This document shows positions 16,356 through 26,079 of a stretch of DNA of 64,000 nucleotides, in pieces. The stretch comes from an uncultured Saprospiraceae bacterium (GTDB lineage Bacteria > Bacteroidota > Bacteroidia > Chitinophagales > Saprospiraceae). Within the stretch, counting starts at the first letter, position 1. Every line of letters begins with the position of its first letter. The translations under genes and the position numbers were made by a program. The notes under the pieces are model-generated. The model was not told the origin of the DNA. It ran no database searches and saw only the letters and a program-made list of their open reading frames with translations. The DNA is taken from positions 62,001 through 126,000 of the forward strand of contig CAKZQC010000015.1 in the NCBI GenBank assembly GCA_937139495.1, written 5' to 3'.

Positions 16356-19319
16356 ATGAATCAGAACCTACGTTTTTTGTTATGTTTGGTAATGAGTATT
16401 GGGCTTTGGATGCCAATGCTACAAGCACAACAGTTAGTCAATTATGAAGAAACTTGGCAAGAATTTTTGCGAAATCCTAAGACTTCGAGTATTAGTAAGT
16501 TGGCAGAGCCTGACCGTGGTCAAGTTGCCAATTATTTGAAATTCTCGTTAATGTATGCTACCAAGTACTTTTGTGCTGACGATATATCGAATGCCAAAAA
16601 GAGCATGAAGAACATCGAATCAATGGGAGCAGATGCCATGGACAGAGTCGATGGGTTTGAAGAACGCCACAAAGATTTGGTAGAAAAAATGGAAGCTTAT
16701 TACGAATGTGATAAGCAATGGATGACTTACAAAAACAACAAAACGGTTTCTAAAGACAAATTGGAAAGCAATGAAATGGCAAAAAAAGTATGTGAGAAAG
16801 GAACACTTTCTAAGTATTTCTTGATGACCACGTATGATTATTACTGTAAGGCAGACCTGGACGAAGCAAGAGATCACTTCGAGAATAGAGTGATGAAATT
16901 GGCAGGTACTTCTTTTGACCCTAAGTCAGTGGGGGGAATGCAAGACGAAATCAATACGTTCAAGAAATCATTCCAAGGATTGACGTTGCTCAAAAAAAAT
17001 TGGGCAAAATATATCGAAACGGACAAATCTCCAGGGTACGATTATGAATTGCCTTTGATCGAGTGTTATCCTGTGCCGAACATGAAAGCCTATATGCTAC
17101 AAGCAACAGTAGATGTCTGTAAGTATGGCGATGAGATGCTCAAAAAAATTAAAAAATTACAAAACTCTACTACACACGCTATTCCTGCCGACTTGTCGGA
17201 TAAGATTGATTGGTTGCAAAAAGAAGTAACGAACAACAATGAAGGGCTGGAAGAAATCAATAAGATTTGGGCTAGCTTTACTTCTTCGGAAAAAGTAGCG
17301 GAATCAGCTAAGTATGGCTACGAATTTCCTTGTGATAGAGAAGCAGATGTAAAAGCACAATTGCTAGATGGCTACAAAAACTATTGCGAAAATGGTGCAA
17401 CGGCATTGGCAAATATCGAAAAAATCAAAGCAGAACACAAGCCTTCTTTGACTAGTGAAACACGTCAGAAAGAGAAAAGGCTAAAGGATTTGGTGGATAA
17501 AGAAGATGCTCGTGTTGCTAAATTGAATGCAGCATGGAAAGAATTTTTGCCTAAAAATGAACTCAAAAATGGAGTGAATTTTGAGTTTGAGTATTGCGAC
17601 ATTGTCAATACTATCAAGGCGTATATCATGGACGGTGCTGCCAACAAATGTGCTAAAGGCAAACAGCGATTGGAAGATATTGCTAAAGCTAGAAAAGAAC
17701 ACAATCCAGTACTGGATCAAGTAGTATTGGACAAAATTGACTACCTCAAAACATTGGTGGAAAAAGAAAATGCAGAATTGACACAACTTAATGCTGCTTG
17801 GACCAAGTTTGAGCGTACCAGCAAGGTGGATGCCGACGAAGAGTATGCCTACGAATTTCCTTGCGATAGAGAAGCAGACGTAAAAGCACAGTTGCTAGAC
17901 GGTTACAAAGACTATTGTACTACTGGTAGAGACGCGTTGGACAAAATCGAAGAAATTAAGAAAAAACACAGTCCAAAGCTATCTAGTGCAACAACAGCGA
18001 AGCACAGTAAGCTAAAAAGTTTGGTAGAAAAAGACGAAAAGGATAGCAAAACATTGAATGCAGCATGGAAAGATTTTATGCCAGATAATAAGCTGGATAA
18101 TGGAATCAACTTTGTATTTGAATACTGCGATATTGTCATGACTATCAAGGCGTACATCATGGACGGCATTAGCAATCGTTGTGCTCAGAGCAGACAGCGG
18201 TTGGCTGATATTGAGAAAGCAAGAGAAGAGCACAATCCAACATTGTCTGGAGATGTACTTGGCAAAATAGATATTCTCAAAAAATTGGTAGAAGAGGAGG
18301 ACAAAGATATGGCTGACTTAACTACTGCTTGGGGTTTATTTATTGAGAATGACAAAGTATCAAGCTGGACAGAAGAGTATCCGCAAGAGGATACCATCAT
18401 CAGAGATGACATTAGATTGGTAGATTTTTATTGCGACAAAATCGCTCAAACTAAATCTTGGTGTATCAAAGGACACCTTGATCCTTGTACGAAAGGAGAG
18501 CCTTTCTTGAAAAAAATACAGGCGTTGCAGAAAGAACACAAACTCAAATATGATAAAGAATTAGCTTGTCGTGTTCAGCGTTTGGAAAGTAAAGTATATC
18601 AGTGCAAGTACTGGAAATTGGTGCTAGAAGCACGCAAAATTACGCATGAAGAAAGAGAGGTGTTTGGTCCTGCTTCGGCAGAAACAATGCGTGTAGATCT
18701 CAACTCTGCCGAACAGCCTTGTGAAACAGCAGTAGTCTATGAGCCAATTGGATATATTGGTGTGAAGTATGTAATTTCTACCTACATGTGCCAAAAAATT
18801 AACTTGGCAAAAATGGGTGATCCGTTGTACTACAAAAAAATTGCTACTTGGGTCAATACGCAAGTACTAACCAAATATTGCGAAAAAAATATGCGTTGCA
18901 AAGAAGATTTTTTCATCTATCTAGAAGGACATACCGATGGTAACCGCTTTAATGGTAGGAGTTATGACCGCTCTTTGGGTGTACCTGAAGGAACTCCGTT
19001 TACGCACTTTTATGGCAAAAATGATGGTACGGTCGATACATTGCAAAAAACAACTAGAGCCATTAATACCAAATTGACTGGTAACATGGAGTTGGGTATC
19101 GCTCGTGCTTGGACAGTAAAAGAGCAACTAGAATTTATGAATGTACCAATCAAGGTAGGAGCATACGAACACCCTTCTGGCGAAAAAGGAGGCGAATTTA
19201 GAAAGGTGGATATTGAATTGAATATCACTAATCTACTACTAGATTTCTACGAAAAAACACTTGATAAATTGGTGAAAGATTCTGGTATTGGGACTCGTCC
19301 CAAAGAATGTCAAGATTAA
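16356..19319 (+). CDS. Secreted Cys-rich helical repeat protein with C-terminal OmpA-like domain
   Basis: 987-residue exported protein with a signal peptide ending LQAQQ. Residues about 30-840 are charged helices with regularly placed Cys. A 177-residue unit is duplicated in tandem: YEFPCDREADVKAQLLDGYK starts at nucleotides 17319 and 17850, exactly 531 bases apart. Each unit also holds LNAAWK.F.P and FEYCDIV.TIKAYIMDG. Earlier and later segments are weaker copies. The C-terminus has FIYLEGHTDGNRFNGRSYD, then a run with GIARAWTVKEQLEF and FRKVDIEL, the layout of an OmpA-like peptidoglycan-binding domain. Probably an envelope-anchored periplasmic or surface fibre stabilised by disulfides. No close family recognised. 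Confidence 0.72.
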   Translation: MNQNLRFLLCLVMSIGLWMPMLQAQQLVNYEETWQEFLRNPKTSSISKLAEPDRGQVANYLKFSLMYATKYFCADDISNAKKSMKNIESMGADAMDRVDGFEERHKDLVEKMEAYYECDKQWMTYKNNKTVSKDKLESNEMAKKVCEKGTLSKYFLMTTYDYYCKADLDEARDHFENRVMKLAGTSFDPKSVGGMQDEINTFKKSFQGLTLLKKNWAKYIETDKSPGYDYELPLIECYPVPNMKAYMLQATVDVCKYGDEMLKKIKKLQNSTTHAIPADLSDKIDWLQKEVTNNNEGLEEINKIWASFTSSEKVAESAKYGYEFPCDREADVKAQLLDGYKNYCENGATALANIEKIKAEHKPSLTSETRQKEKRLKDLVDKEDARVAKLNAAWKEFLPKNELKNGVNFEFEYCDIVNTIKAYIMDGAANKCAKGKQRLEDIAKARKEHNPVLDQVVLDKIDYLKTLVEKENAELTQLNAAWTKFERTSKVDADEEYAYEFPCDREADVKAQLLDGYKDYCTTGRDALDKIEEIKKKHSPKLSSATTAKHSKLKSLVEKDEKDSKTLNAAWKDFMPDNKLDNGINFVFEYCDIVMTIKAYIMDGISNRCAQSRQRLADIEKAREEHNPTLSGDVLGKIDILKKLVEEEDKDMADLTTAWGLFIENDKVSSWTEEYPQEDTIIRDDIRLVDFYCDKIAQTKSWCIKGHLDPCTKGEPFLKKIQALQKEHKLKYDKELACRVQRLESKVYQCKYWKLVLEARKITHEEREVFGPASAETMRVDLNSAEQPCETAVVYEPIGYIGVKYVISTYMCQKINLAKMGDPLYYKKIATWVNTQVLTKYCEKNMRCKEDFFIYLEGHTDGNRFNGRSYDRSLGVPEGTPFTHFYGKNDGTVDTLQKTTRAINTKLTGNMELGIARAWTVKEQLEFMNVPIKVGAYEHPSGEKGGEFRKVDIELNITNLLLDFYEKTLDKLVKDSGIGTRPKECQD

Positions 19320-19348
19320 TTTCTAGATTAGAAATTAGGCATATCAAA

Positions 19349-19385
19349 GAAGCCCCATCTACACGGTGTAGATGGGGCTTCTTTT
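19349..19385. terminator. Strong terminator between convergent genes
   Basis: 15-bp perfect stem GAAGCCCCATCTACA / TGTAGATGGGGCTTC with loop CGG and a following T run. It ends the repeat-protein gene and probably also coaE, which converges on it. Confidence 0.92.
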
Positions 19386-19403
19386 GTTCTTTTTTGATGG
19401 GAA

Positions 19404-20000
19404 TTAAATTCCTTTGCAGAGTGTTTGATGCAGCAAGGCAATTTGTTCTTTTAGCTGTGGCAATTCGATATTGTGCAATAAAAAATCGGCACGTACTTCT
19501 TTTTGTTCTTGTGGCAATTGTTTGCTCATGCGAGCCAATACTTGTTCTTGAGTGCAGTTATCGCGCTTCATGACTCGCTCTATGCGCAATTGTTGGGGGG
19601 CGGTTACCACGATGATTTTGTCGAGATACTGATAAGAACCCGACTCAAAAAGCAAAGCAGCTTCCTTGAGCGTATAAGGCACATTCTTTTTGGCTTGCTC
19701 CAATTGCCAAGCCTCACTATCAAGCTTGACGGCAGGGTGAACCAATTTGTTAATCACTTCCAATTGACGTTCATCTTGAAATATAATATTGCCAAGATAA
19801 GCTCGATTGAGCTGTTGATTGTCATCAAAAACCTCTTTGCCAAAATGTTCGATTAGACGAGCTCGAAGGGTTTCGTCGTTGTTCATGAGCCACTTGGCTC
19901 TATCGTCGGCATAATAAACAGGAATATTATACTGCTCAAATAACTTGCAAGCGGTTGTTTTTCCTGTGCCGATTCCTCCTGTGATACCAATTTTGAGCAT
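19404..20000 (-). CDS. coaE: Dephospho-CoA kinase
   Basis: Last step of coenzyme A synthesis: ATP-dependent phosphorylation of the 3'-OH of dephospho-CoA. The P-loop is GITGGIGTGKTT right at the N-terminus, followed by YYADDRAKWLM (the CoaE Asp-Arg-Ala motif) and HPAV in the CoA lid region. Start placed at the ATG at 20000 (MLKIGITGG). An upstream in-frame ATG at 20033 would add 11 residues unlike the family. About 198 residues, the usual length. Cytosolic. The nearest upstream gene on the strand is separated by a terminator, so it is probably transcribed alone. Confidence 0.95.
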   Translation of the reverse strand: MLKIGITGGIGTGKTTACKLFEQYNIPVYYADDRAKWLMNNDETLRARLIEHFGKEVFDDNQQLNRAYLGNIIFQDERQLEVINKLVHPAVKLDSEAWQLEQAKKNVPYTLKEAALLFESGSYQYLDKIIVVTAPQQLRIERVMKRDNCTQEQVLARMSKQLPQEQKEVRADFLLHNIELPQLKEQIALLHQTLCKGI

Positions 20001-20136
20001 AATTTTATTTTTATTTAGGAGCAGAGGTAACATTTAGGTCCTTCTGCGCATTATGTATTGAAGTTAGAAAGAAGATCTTGCGTGATTGTTCCCAAACAAA
20101 TAAGCAAGAAATGTTTTTGAATAAGTTTTTAGATGG

Positions 20137-20172
20137 AAAAGCATCGCTGTGCAAACAGTGATGCTTTTTTTT
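20137..20172. terminator. Terminator at the end of the DUF4249 gene
   Basis: AAAAGCATC.CTGT pairs with ACAG.GATGCTTTT around GCAA, with A and T runs on both sides. It overlaps the stop codon of the minus-strand lipoprotein gene. Confidence 0.85.
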
Positions 20173-21157
20173 ATTGTGGGATAATTTTCGTTATTTCGGT
20201 AAACGAAGAACCACCCCAAACACCCAGCCCACCAGTAATATTGGATTCTACTCGGACATAAGTACCAAAAGGACCTTGGCTAGCGGAATTGGCTTCTAGT
20301 GTCTGAAAGAAGCGAAAATGTCCATAATCAAGCGAACTAGTACGAATCGTAACCGTGTCGCCTCTTTCAAAAAAACCAAAGGTATCGAAGTCAAACTCTT
20401 CAAACGAGTTTTGCCCTCGTACAATATTGAATTGAAAGTATTGCCCATCAAAAATTTTGTCGTCAGTAACCGAACCATTGGAGCCACTAGAAGTAGCGGG
20501 ATACATCGCTTCACTATTGCGCTGACTAAAAATGCGATAATAATTGATACCGGGTTTGTCTTGGAAATAACCATAGATTTCTACCAATGTATCATTGATA
20601 GGGAAATTGGGGTGGTCTTTGGCGGCGATAGAATCTAATGTAATAGAGGGCGGAATAGCAGTTTGTGCCGTAGCAATACCAAATTCGGTCGTCTCAACCG
20701 TCAAGTCATACGTGCCACCTTCTTGGGGGGTGATACCCGAATTGCTCAGAATCCCTACCAAATCGGCATAGACACAAAAATCAAGTCCTTGACCAGAAAA
20801 AGCTTCTTCTGGAATACCAATGGCATTGGCAATAGCTGCCTGCAAAAAAGGTGGCAAAAAAGATAAATCACTCACACATAATTCTTGCAACTGTGCCGAA
20901 TTGGTGCCATCTGAGATGGTAACGGTGGCATCGTGTACAAACAAATTATTGAGAACGTCCTGTCCAATGGTACGATTGTATTCCAAGCTTCTCGTCAAGA
21001 TAACATAAGGCGGCAAGGCTCCATTGCCACTCTGAATATAACCTTCCACTACCAGTTCTGGTTCGTCAAAGGTAGTTTGTGGCGTGAACTCTTTTTCGCA
21101 AGAAAAAAGCAAGCTAATGAATAAAATAAAGCAACTAGAAGAAAGTAATTTGTACAT
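20171..21157 (-). CDS. DUF4249 family lipoprotein
   Basis: 328-residue lipoprotein. The signal peptide has lipobox SLLFS-C (Cys20), then EKEFTP and the family hallmark PELVVEGYI...PPYVILTRS. Later come ATVTISDGT, a GTYDLTVE strand, and FRFFQTLEANS near the end. DUF4249 proteins are Bacteroidota cell-envelope lipoproteins often encoded with TonB-dependent receptors, but none is present here. The upstream neighbours on the same strand are two S8 proteases (82-base gap), so cotranscription with them is possible. Function unknown beyond envelope location. Confidence 0.88.
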   Translation of the reverse strand: MYKLLSSSCFILFISLLFSCEKEFTPQTTFDEPELVVEGYIQSGNGALPPYVILTRSLEYNRTIGQDVLNNLFVHDATVTISDGTNSAQLQELCVSDLSFLPPFLQAAIANAIGIPEEAFSGQGLDFCVYADLVGILSNSGITPQEGGTYDLTVETTEFGIATAQTAIPPSITLDSIAAKDHPNFPINDTLVEIYGYFQDKPGINYYRIFSQRNSEAMYPATSSGSNGSVTDDKIFDGQYFQFNIVRGQNSFEEFDFDTFGFFERGDTVTIRTSSLDYGHFRFFQTLEANSASQGPFGTYVRVESNITGGLGVWGGSSFTEITKIIPQ

Positions 21158-21239
21158 GAAGGTGGTATTAGTCAGTTGAATAGAGGATACAAAAAAACAA
21201 CAAAAAACGAGCCTTTATGGTTGATTATATCTAGCTGTT

Positions 21240-22922
21240 TTATTCCTTCCAAATAGGTAAATAATGGGCAGTGCCATCTACAACCAATTTGAGCGTATAA
21301 ACATCAGGCGAAAGCATTTCTAAATCAGGAATTTTAAATTCCTTAACTTGATTAGGTTGTAATAAGGTTTGCAGCTCGTATTGTACTTGTCCCAATCTGT
21401 TGTAGAGGGTAATCGAAACATCAGAAAGCTGTTTTTGCTCTAGCACAATGTTTAGACTTTTGTCAACTGTCTGGAAGGTAGTGAAAATGGAATTGGTATG
21501 ATCGACCACAACAGTTGCTTCTGATAATAATAAATAGGCTACAAAATAATTTGGAATCCCATATCCCAAAGAAGAATCTGGCTCTGTTGATTGTGTGCCA
21601 CTTTGCTTAATCATAGCTCGCAAATGGTCGGCATCTGTATCTGGAAACGCTTGTTTGAGCGAAGCGACCATTCCTGCCATGACAGGCGAAGAAAAAGAGG
21701 TGCCGCTAGTGCGTGTTACTTTATATTTGGTCATCGAAGAAACCACCGTAGAAAGTCCTTGTGCTGCAATATCAGGTTTGATTCGACCATCAATAGTAGG
21801 TCCCCAAGAGCTAAAGCTAGCCCGCTTGCCATCGCCACGAACGGCAGCTATTGAGAGTACACTAGGAGCATCGGCAGGCGCTCCGATATAATGCCAAGAG
21901 CCAGAACCTTCATTACCTGCACTATTGACTACCAAAATTCCTTTCTGACTTCCGATTTCTGCTCCTCTAGTAATATAGGCAGTTTTTCCGTCCAACTCTT
22001 CGTACTTATACGACATAGTAGTATCATTGAACCCTGTATAACCCAAAGAAGAATTAACGACCTCTACACCGATACTATCGGCATATTCTAGTGCTGCGAC
22101 CCAGTTCATTTCTTCTGTCCGAAACTCGCCTTTGACATCTTCGGTCTTGAACAAATAGTAACTCGCATCAGGAGCGGTACCGACCAAAAAATAGGGCGAT
22201 TTGGCTGCCATACACGAAAGTACATTCGTGCCGTGTCCACTCGCTTCAAAAACATAGCTGTCGCCTTCTACAAAATCTTTGGTACCTAACAGTCTATTTT
22301 CTTCTTGCAATCTGTCAAATACAGGCATGGTGGGAACGTTCACAAAACCACCATCAAAAACCGCCACGACCACGCCTTCGCCAGTATAGCCAAGGTCATG
22401 TAACGCATCGCCGCCAAGCATTCGAACTTGGTTGAGTCCTTCTCCATAATAACTTTCTTTATGTTTCGACAAATCTACTTTGGGGGGCGTACGGAGGTTC
22501 TCTATTTCGGATACAGGGCGAACCTTGCCGAGTGGTTTGACCGACTGCACAAACGGCAATTGGTCAATCTTGGCGAGCAGGGTGACATCTTTTGTTTGTA
22601 TGGCAATCGCATTGAGCCATTTAGACGTATTTTGCAATCCTACGCCCATCGCTAACACTTGCTGAATATAAGCAGGATTGACAGGCAAATCCAATTCGTC
22701 AATAACCACACTCATACGTTCTCTGCGTGCTAGAGCAGCAGCAGACAAAAACTCATGCGGACGAAAAACGCTAAAGGGTGTTCCTTGTTTGTCGGTAAAT
22801 TCTACCAAATGCAACCCATGATCATTAGGGTTGTAGCGTTGTGTTAGAGAGTCTTGTGCAGATAAGCTGCTTGTTGCGAACAACAAGATAATAGTAAATA
22901 AGTGAATCAGTTTCATAAGCAT
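21240..22922 (-). CDS. Secreted S8 (subtilisin-like) serine protease, paralogue A
   Basis: About 560-residue exported subtilase. The signal peptide ends SSLSAQ; the ATG two codons later (MKLIHLF, 22916) is an equally good start. A propeptide-like region runs to about residue 165. The catalytic triad is complete: Asp in VVAVFDGGFV, His in SGHGTNVLSC, Ser in RTSGTSFSSPVMAG. The oxyanion Asn is in VNSAGNEGSG. A C-terminal beta domain of about 90 residues (ITLYNRLGQVQYEL..) resembles a type 9 secretion sorting domain. It is 65 bases downstream of a 548-residue paralogue with the same order of parts. Probably nutritional or surface-processing protease. Confidence 0.9.
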   Translation of the reverse strand: MLMKLIHLFTIILLFATSSLSAQDSLTQRYNPNDHGLHLVEFTDKQGTPFSVFRPHEFLSAAALARRERMSVVIDELDLPVNPAYIQQVLAMGVGLQNTSKWLNAIAIQTKDVTLLAKIDQLPFVQSVKPLGKVRPVSEIENLRTPPKVDLSKHKESYYGEGLNQVRMLGGDALHDLGYTGEGVVVAVFDGGFVNVPTMPVFDRLQEENRLLGTKDFVEGDSYVFEASGHGTNVLSCMAAKSPYFLVGTAPDASYYLFKTEDVKGEFRTEEMNWVAALEYADSIGVEVVNSSLGYTGFNDTTMSYKYEELDGKTAYITRGAEIGSQKGILVVNSAGNEGSGSWHYIGAPADAPSVLSIAAVRGDGKRASFSSWGPTIDGRIKPDIAAQGLSTVVSSMTKYKVTRTSGTSFSSPVMAGMVASLKQAFPDTDADHLRAMIKQSGTQSTEPDSSLGYGIPNYFVAYLLLSEATVVVDHTNSIFTTFQTVDKSLNIVLEQKQLSDVSITLYNRLGQVQYELQTLLQPNQVKEFKIPDLEMLSPDVYTLKLVVDGTAHYLPIWKE

Positions 22923-22987
22923 TGAGTGTGTAAGTTGGAAGTAGTTTTTGTTAAAGTAATCTACTAGTCAACCCTATTATAGAATTA

Positions 22988-24634
22988 TTAGTTTTTGAAT
23001 AATTGAAAATACTGGATTTTGTTATCCAAATTGAGTTGTAAGATATAGCAGCCTTTCGGCAGATGTTCTAACGATAAGTTTATTTTTTGCATTGGTAGTT
23101 GTTTGCCAATTGTTTGCTGAGAAAACACCACTTTTCCGAACGGATTTTTGATTTGTATATCAATATCATTTACTTTTTGCTGTTGCAATAAGATAGTGAA
23201 TTGTTTGTCAAAAAAAGGAACAATCTTATTGCCTGATTCTTGAACTGCCAGAATAGATTTTTGAAGTATAAAATAAGCTTTTTCGAAATTGGGGACACCA
23301 TACCCAATACCTGTATTGGGCTGACTGTGTAGGTGTCCGCTTTCTTTTATAGCTTGTCGAATAGCTGCATGGTGGTGTAGGGGAAAGGCACTTTTTAGCG
23401 AAGCGACCAAGCCACAAAGTACAGGACTCGCGTAAGAAGTACCATCGCCATAAGCGACACCATAGGTCACAATAGAAGTCAATACCGTACTAACGCCCAA
23501 TGCTACTACGTCAGGTTTGAGGCGACCATCTGCAGTCGGTCCCCAGCCACTAAAATCGGCTTTTTGTTGACCAGAATCGACTGCTCCGACGGTGAGTACA
23601 TCAGTGACATCGCTAGGAGCGAAGAGGTATTTCCATTCTTTTTTGCCATCATTTCCTGCGGCATTTACTAGGAGCATTCCTTTTTGTGTCGCAATAGCAG
23701 CTCCTTGCGAAATCCAAGTGTTTTTGCCATTCATATCGGCATACGTATAGGATTTGCTTTTGTCTCTATACACACTATATCCTAAAGAAGAATTGACGAC
23801 ATCTACGCCAACACTATCGGCATATTCCATGGCTATAACCCAATGAATTTCTTCCACAGGGAGTTCATTTTGTGTGTCTTCTGTCCGTAATAAATAATAA
23901 TTGGAAGCAGGGGCGGTACCGACCATCATTTGCGGTGTGTTGGCTGCCATGGTTGACCAAACGCCTGTGCCATGCGTACTGTTTTGATAAACCCAGTCGT
24001 CGCCATCTACAAAGTCTTTGGTTCCCCACAACCGATTGGATTGATAGACACTATCAAAAACGCCTGTACGATAAGCATTGCTAAATCCGCCATCGGCAAT
24101 AGCGACTTCTATTTCTTGACCTCGATAACCCAATTGATGCAAGAAATCGCCTTGCATTTGCTCAATCTGAAAAGCTGCATGACCATAATAGTTCGCTACA
24201 AATTGACTACTATCTACTTCTAGTCGTTTGGTGTATTGCTTATAGGGGCGTATGGCACGGTGTTGCCCTACGGGCAATATATTCTCTACAAAGGGCAAGT
24301 TGGCAATAGTTGCGAGCTGCTCTTTGTCTGTGGTATATATCAGCACCAAATTGAGCCACTTGGACGATTGAGTAATCTCTACGCCTTGATTGGCGATAGC
24401 GATTAAGTAGGCAGGAGGTATGGGCAAATCTTGTTCGTTGATAGAAATGCCCTGTATGGCTCTGCGTTCGAGTGCTGCAGCAGAAAGGTAAGCCTGTGGC
24501 TGAAAAACACTAAAAGAGGTTCCTTTCTTGTCTTTGAGCAGGACGGCATACAGATCATAATTAGGTTGAGCAATCAGCTGATTATTGCCATAGCACAAAA
24601 ATAAAATAGCTAGCAAAAGAATACACTTGAGCAT
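22988..24634 (-). CDS. Secreted S8 (subtilisin-like) serine protease, paralogue B
   Basis: 548-residue exported subtilase, tandem paralogue of the next gene. Signal peptide at the N-terminus (hydrophobic stretch ILLLAILFLCYG). Triad: Asp in VAIADGGFSN, His in STHGTGVWS, Ser in YGDGTSYASPVLCG. The oxyanion Asn is in VNAAGNDGKK. The propeptide shares the motif GTSFSVFQPQAYLSAAALERR with the paralogue. The C-terminal 90 residues (DIQIKNPFGKVVFSQQ, CYILQLNLDNKI) look like a type 9 secretion sorting domain, which would fit cell-surface attachment or release. Probably first gene of an operon with paralogue A. Confidence 0.9.
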   Translation of the reverse strand: MLKCILLLAILFLCYGNNQLIAQPNYDLYAVLLKDKKGTSFSVFQPQAYLSAAALERRAIQGISINEQDLPIPPAYLIAIANQGVEITQSSKWLNLVLIYTTDKEQLATIANLPFVENILPVGQHRAIRPYKQYTKRLEVDSSQFVANYYGHAAFQIEQMQGDFLHQLGYRGQEIEVAIADGGFSNAYRTGVFDSVYQSNRLWGTKDFVDGDDWVYQNSTHGTGVWSTMAANTPQMMVGTAPASNYYLLRTEDTQNELPVEEIHWVIAMEYADSVGVDVVNSSLGYSVYRDKSKSYTYADMNGKNTWISQGAAIATQKGMLLVNAAGNDGKKEWKYLFAPSDVTDVLTVGAVDSGQQKADFSGWGPTADGRLKPDVVALGVSTVLTSIVTYGVAYGDGTSYASPVLCGLVASLKSAFPLHHHAAIRQAIKESGHLHSQPNTGIGYGVPNFEKAYFILQKSILAVQESGNKIVPFFDKQFTILLQQQKVNDIDIQIKNPFGKVVFSQQTIGKQLPMQKINLSLEHLPKGCYILQLNLDNKIQYFQLFKN

Positions 24635-24663
24635 GAATAGCAGTTTGATGAGCTACAAAAGTA

Positions 24664-24703
24664 CAAAAAAAGCGAGTAAAGAAGTGCACCCCCTCCACTC
24701 GCT
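24664..24703 (-). terminator. Terminator of the glutathione peroxidase gene
   Basis: Read on the minus strand: AGCGAGT, a 19-base loop, ACTCGCT, then seven T. It lies 39 bases after the stop. The loop is long, but the T run is convincing. Confidence 0.72.
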
Positions 24704-24741
24704 CTATGAATTAGTAGTAAAAAAAGCTAAAAACGAAAGTG

Positions 24742-25383
24742 TTACTCTGCACTGGTAGTTGCTCTGCTTTTTTTAGCTGCGGCAATGGCTTCTTTTATTT
24801 TTTTTCCATCTTTGCCTTTGGTTAGTTCTGCTTCGATTTGTGCCAAAATGGTAGTATTGGTAACCCGCTCATTTGGAGTGAAAGACTTTACTACTTTCCC
24901 ATCTTTGTCAACCAAGAATTTTTGAAAGTTCCATTTGACAGGAGCCTTAATTGTTTTGTTTTGCTTTTTGTCGGTCAAGTAGCTGTAGAGTGGGTGTATT
25001 TGTTTGCCTTTGACCGATATTTTGGAAAACATGGGAAACGTGACACCAAATTTGTCAGCACAAAAACTATTGATTTGTTCGTCTGAGCCAGGTTCTTGTC
25101 CCATGAAGTTGTTGGCAGGGAATCCAAGAATCTCTAAATCAAATTCTTGATACTCGGCGTATATTTTTTGTAAATCTTCATATTGTGGAGTCAATCCGCA
25201 TTTGGAAGCGACATTGACAATAAGCAAGGTTTTACCTTTGTATTTCGAAAGTGAAACATCATTGCCTACTATATCTTGGACTGTAAAATCATGCACTGTT
25301 TTGGGTGGAGCTACGAAAGCACTAGCGGATAGTAATAATAAGAGGAGTGTAGCCAAACCTATATATTTGAATGCAATTTTCAT
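24742..25383 (-). CDS. Exported glutathione peroxidase family protein
   Basis: 213 residues: an N-terminal signal peptide or membrane anchor (LLLLLLSASAFVAPP), then a GPx/BtuE fold. Peroxidatic Cys62 is in NVASKCGLTPQY. GFPANNFMGQEPG (88-100) replaces the usual GFPCNQFGGQEPG, so the nearby resolving Cys of thioredoxin-dependent forms is absent. The tetrad Trp151-Asn152 is in KWNFQKF. A basic Lys/Ala-rich tail of about 25 residues follows the domain. It probably reduces hydroperoxides in the periplasm with an unknown reductant. Transcribed alone, ending in its own terminator. Confidence 0.92.
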   Translation of the reverse strand: MKIAFKYIGLATLLLLLLSASAFVAPPKTVHDFTVQDIVGNDVSLSKYKGKTLLIVNVASKCGLTPQYEDLQKIYAEYQEFDLEILGFPANNFMGQEPGSDEQINSFCADKFGVTFPMFSKISVKGKQIHPLYSYLTDKKQNKTIKAPVKWNFQKFLVDKDGKVVKSFTPNERVTNTTILAQIEAELTKGKDGKKIKEAIAAAKKSRATTSAE

Positions 25384-26079
25384 AAGGTATTAAGTTTAAT
25401 TTTTTATTTGTGATAATACGAGCTTATTAAGCCGCAATGTACGACTAAAATATAAGAATTACTGTAAAGAAAAAAATAATAAAGTGCTAGGAGAGAGGGG
25501 AGAGAGAGAGGGCTGTATAAAAATGATAAAAGACATTAATTCAAAAAAAAAGAAAAAAGTTCCAGTCAGAATGAACTTTTTGCAGTACTATGTTGTAGTA
25601 TAGGTTAGAATCTGCTAACCAAACTAACTATATTTTGCTAAAAGGTAACCAAACAACCACTTACACTTCTTTTTATACAGCGTCTGCCCTAGACGTAACG
25701 AGTGCTGCAATAGCACTTGGTGGTTTGTGACTTTTCTGCTATAGTTTTTAATTCTTGATATAAAAGCCCTCTATTATTGCTGTAATAGATAATAGAAAAT
25801 CTGACACCTAGATTCCATGGAATAGGACTTCCTATCCAACTGCATTATCTCTGCTATTTACTAAATAGCACCCTTTTTTACGTTGCTACTTTTACTACTA
25901 TTGTTGTATAGTCTTATACAATTAATACAGTGCATTGTTTTGCCATTACTTACTAATCCAGGTTTTGTTTTATTTTAAGTATTGCCTTTGCAATGCTTGT
26001 TTATTGTGTGGCAATGGCAAGCCTTTTCCCATTTTTTCTTTTGAATACTTTTTTATTTATACTACAAAAAAACATACAC
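25384..26079. other. Gene-free region of about 700 bases
   Basis: Divergent intergenic DNA between the peroxidase and Dps-like genes. It contains a purine-rich run (GGAGAGAGGGGAGAGAGAGA near 25490) and an AT-flanked hairpin with arms AAAAAGTTC / GAACTTTTT near 25556-25583. The open frame extends upstream of the Dps-like start to 25993, but that stretch encodes an unlikely hydrophobic leader. No promoter of the phylum type was clearly seen. Confidence 0.5.

Noticed and set aside
25993..26079. Hydrophobic leader of the Dps-like protein
   Set aside because: Dps-like proteins are cytosolic; the ATG at 26080 begins directly at the conserved N-terminal helix.
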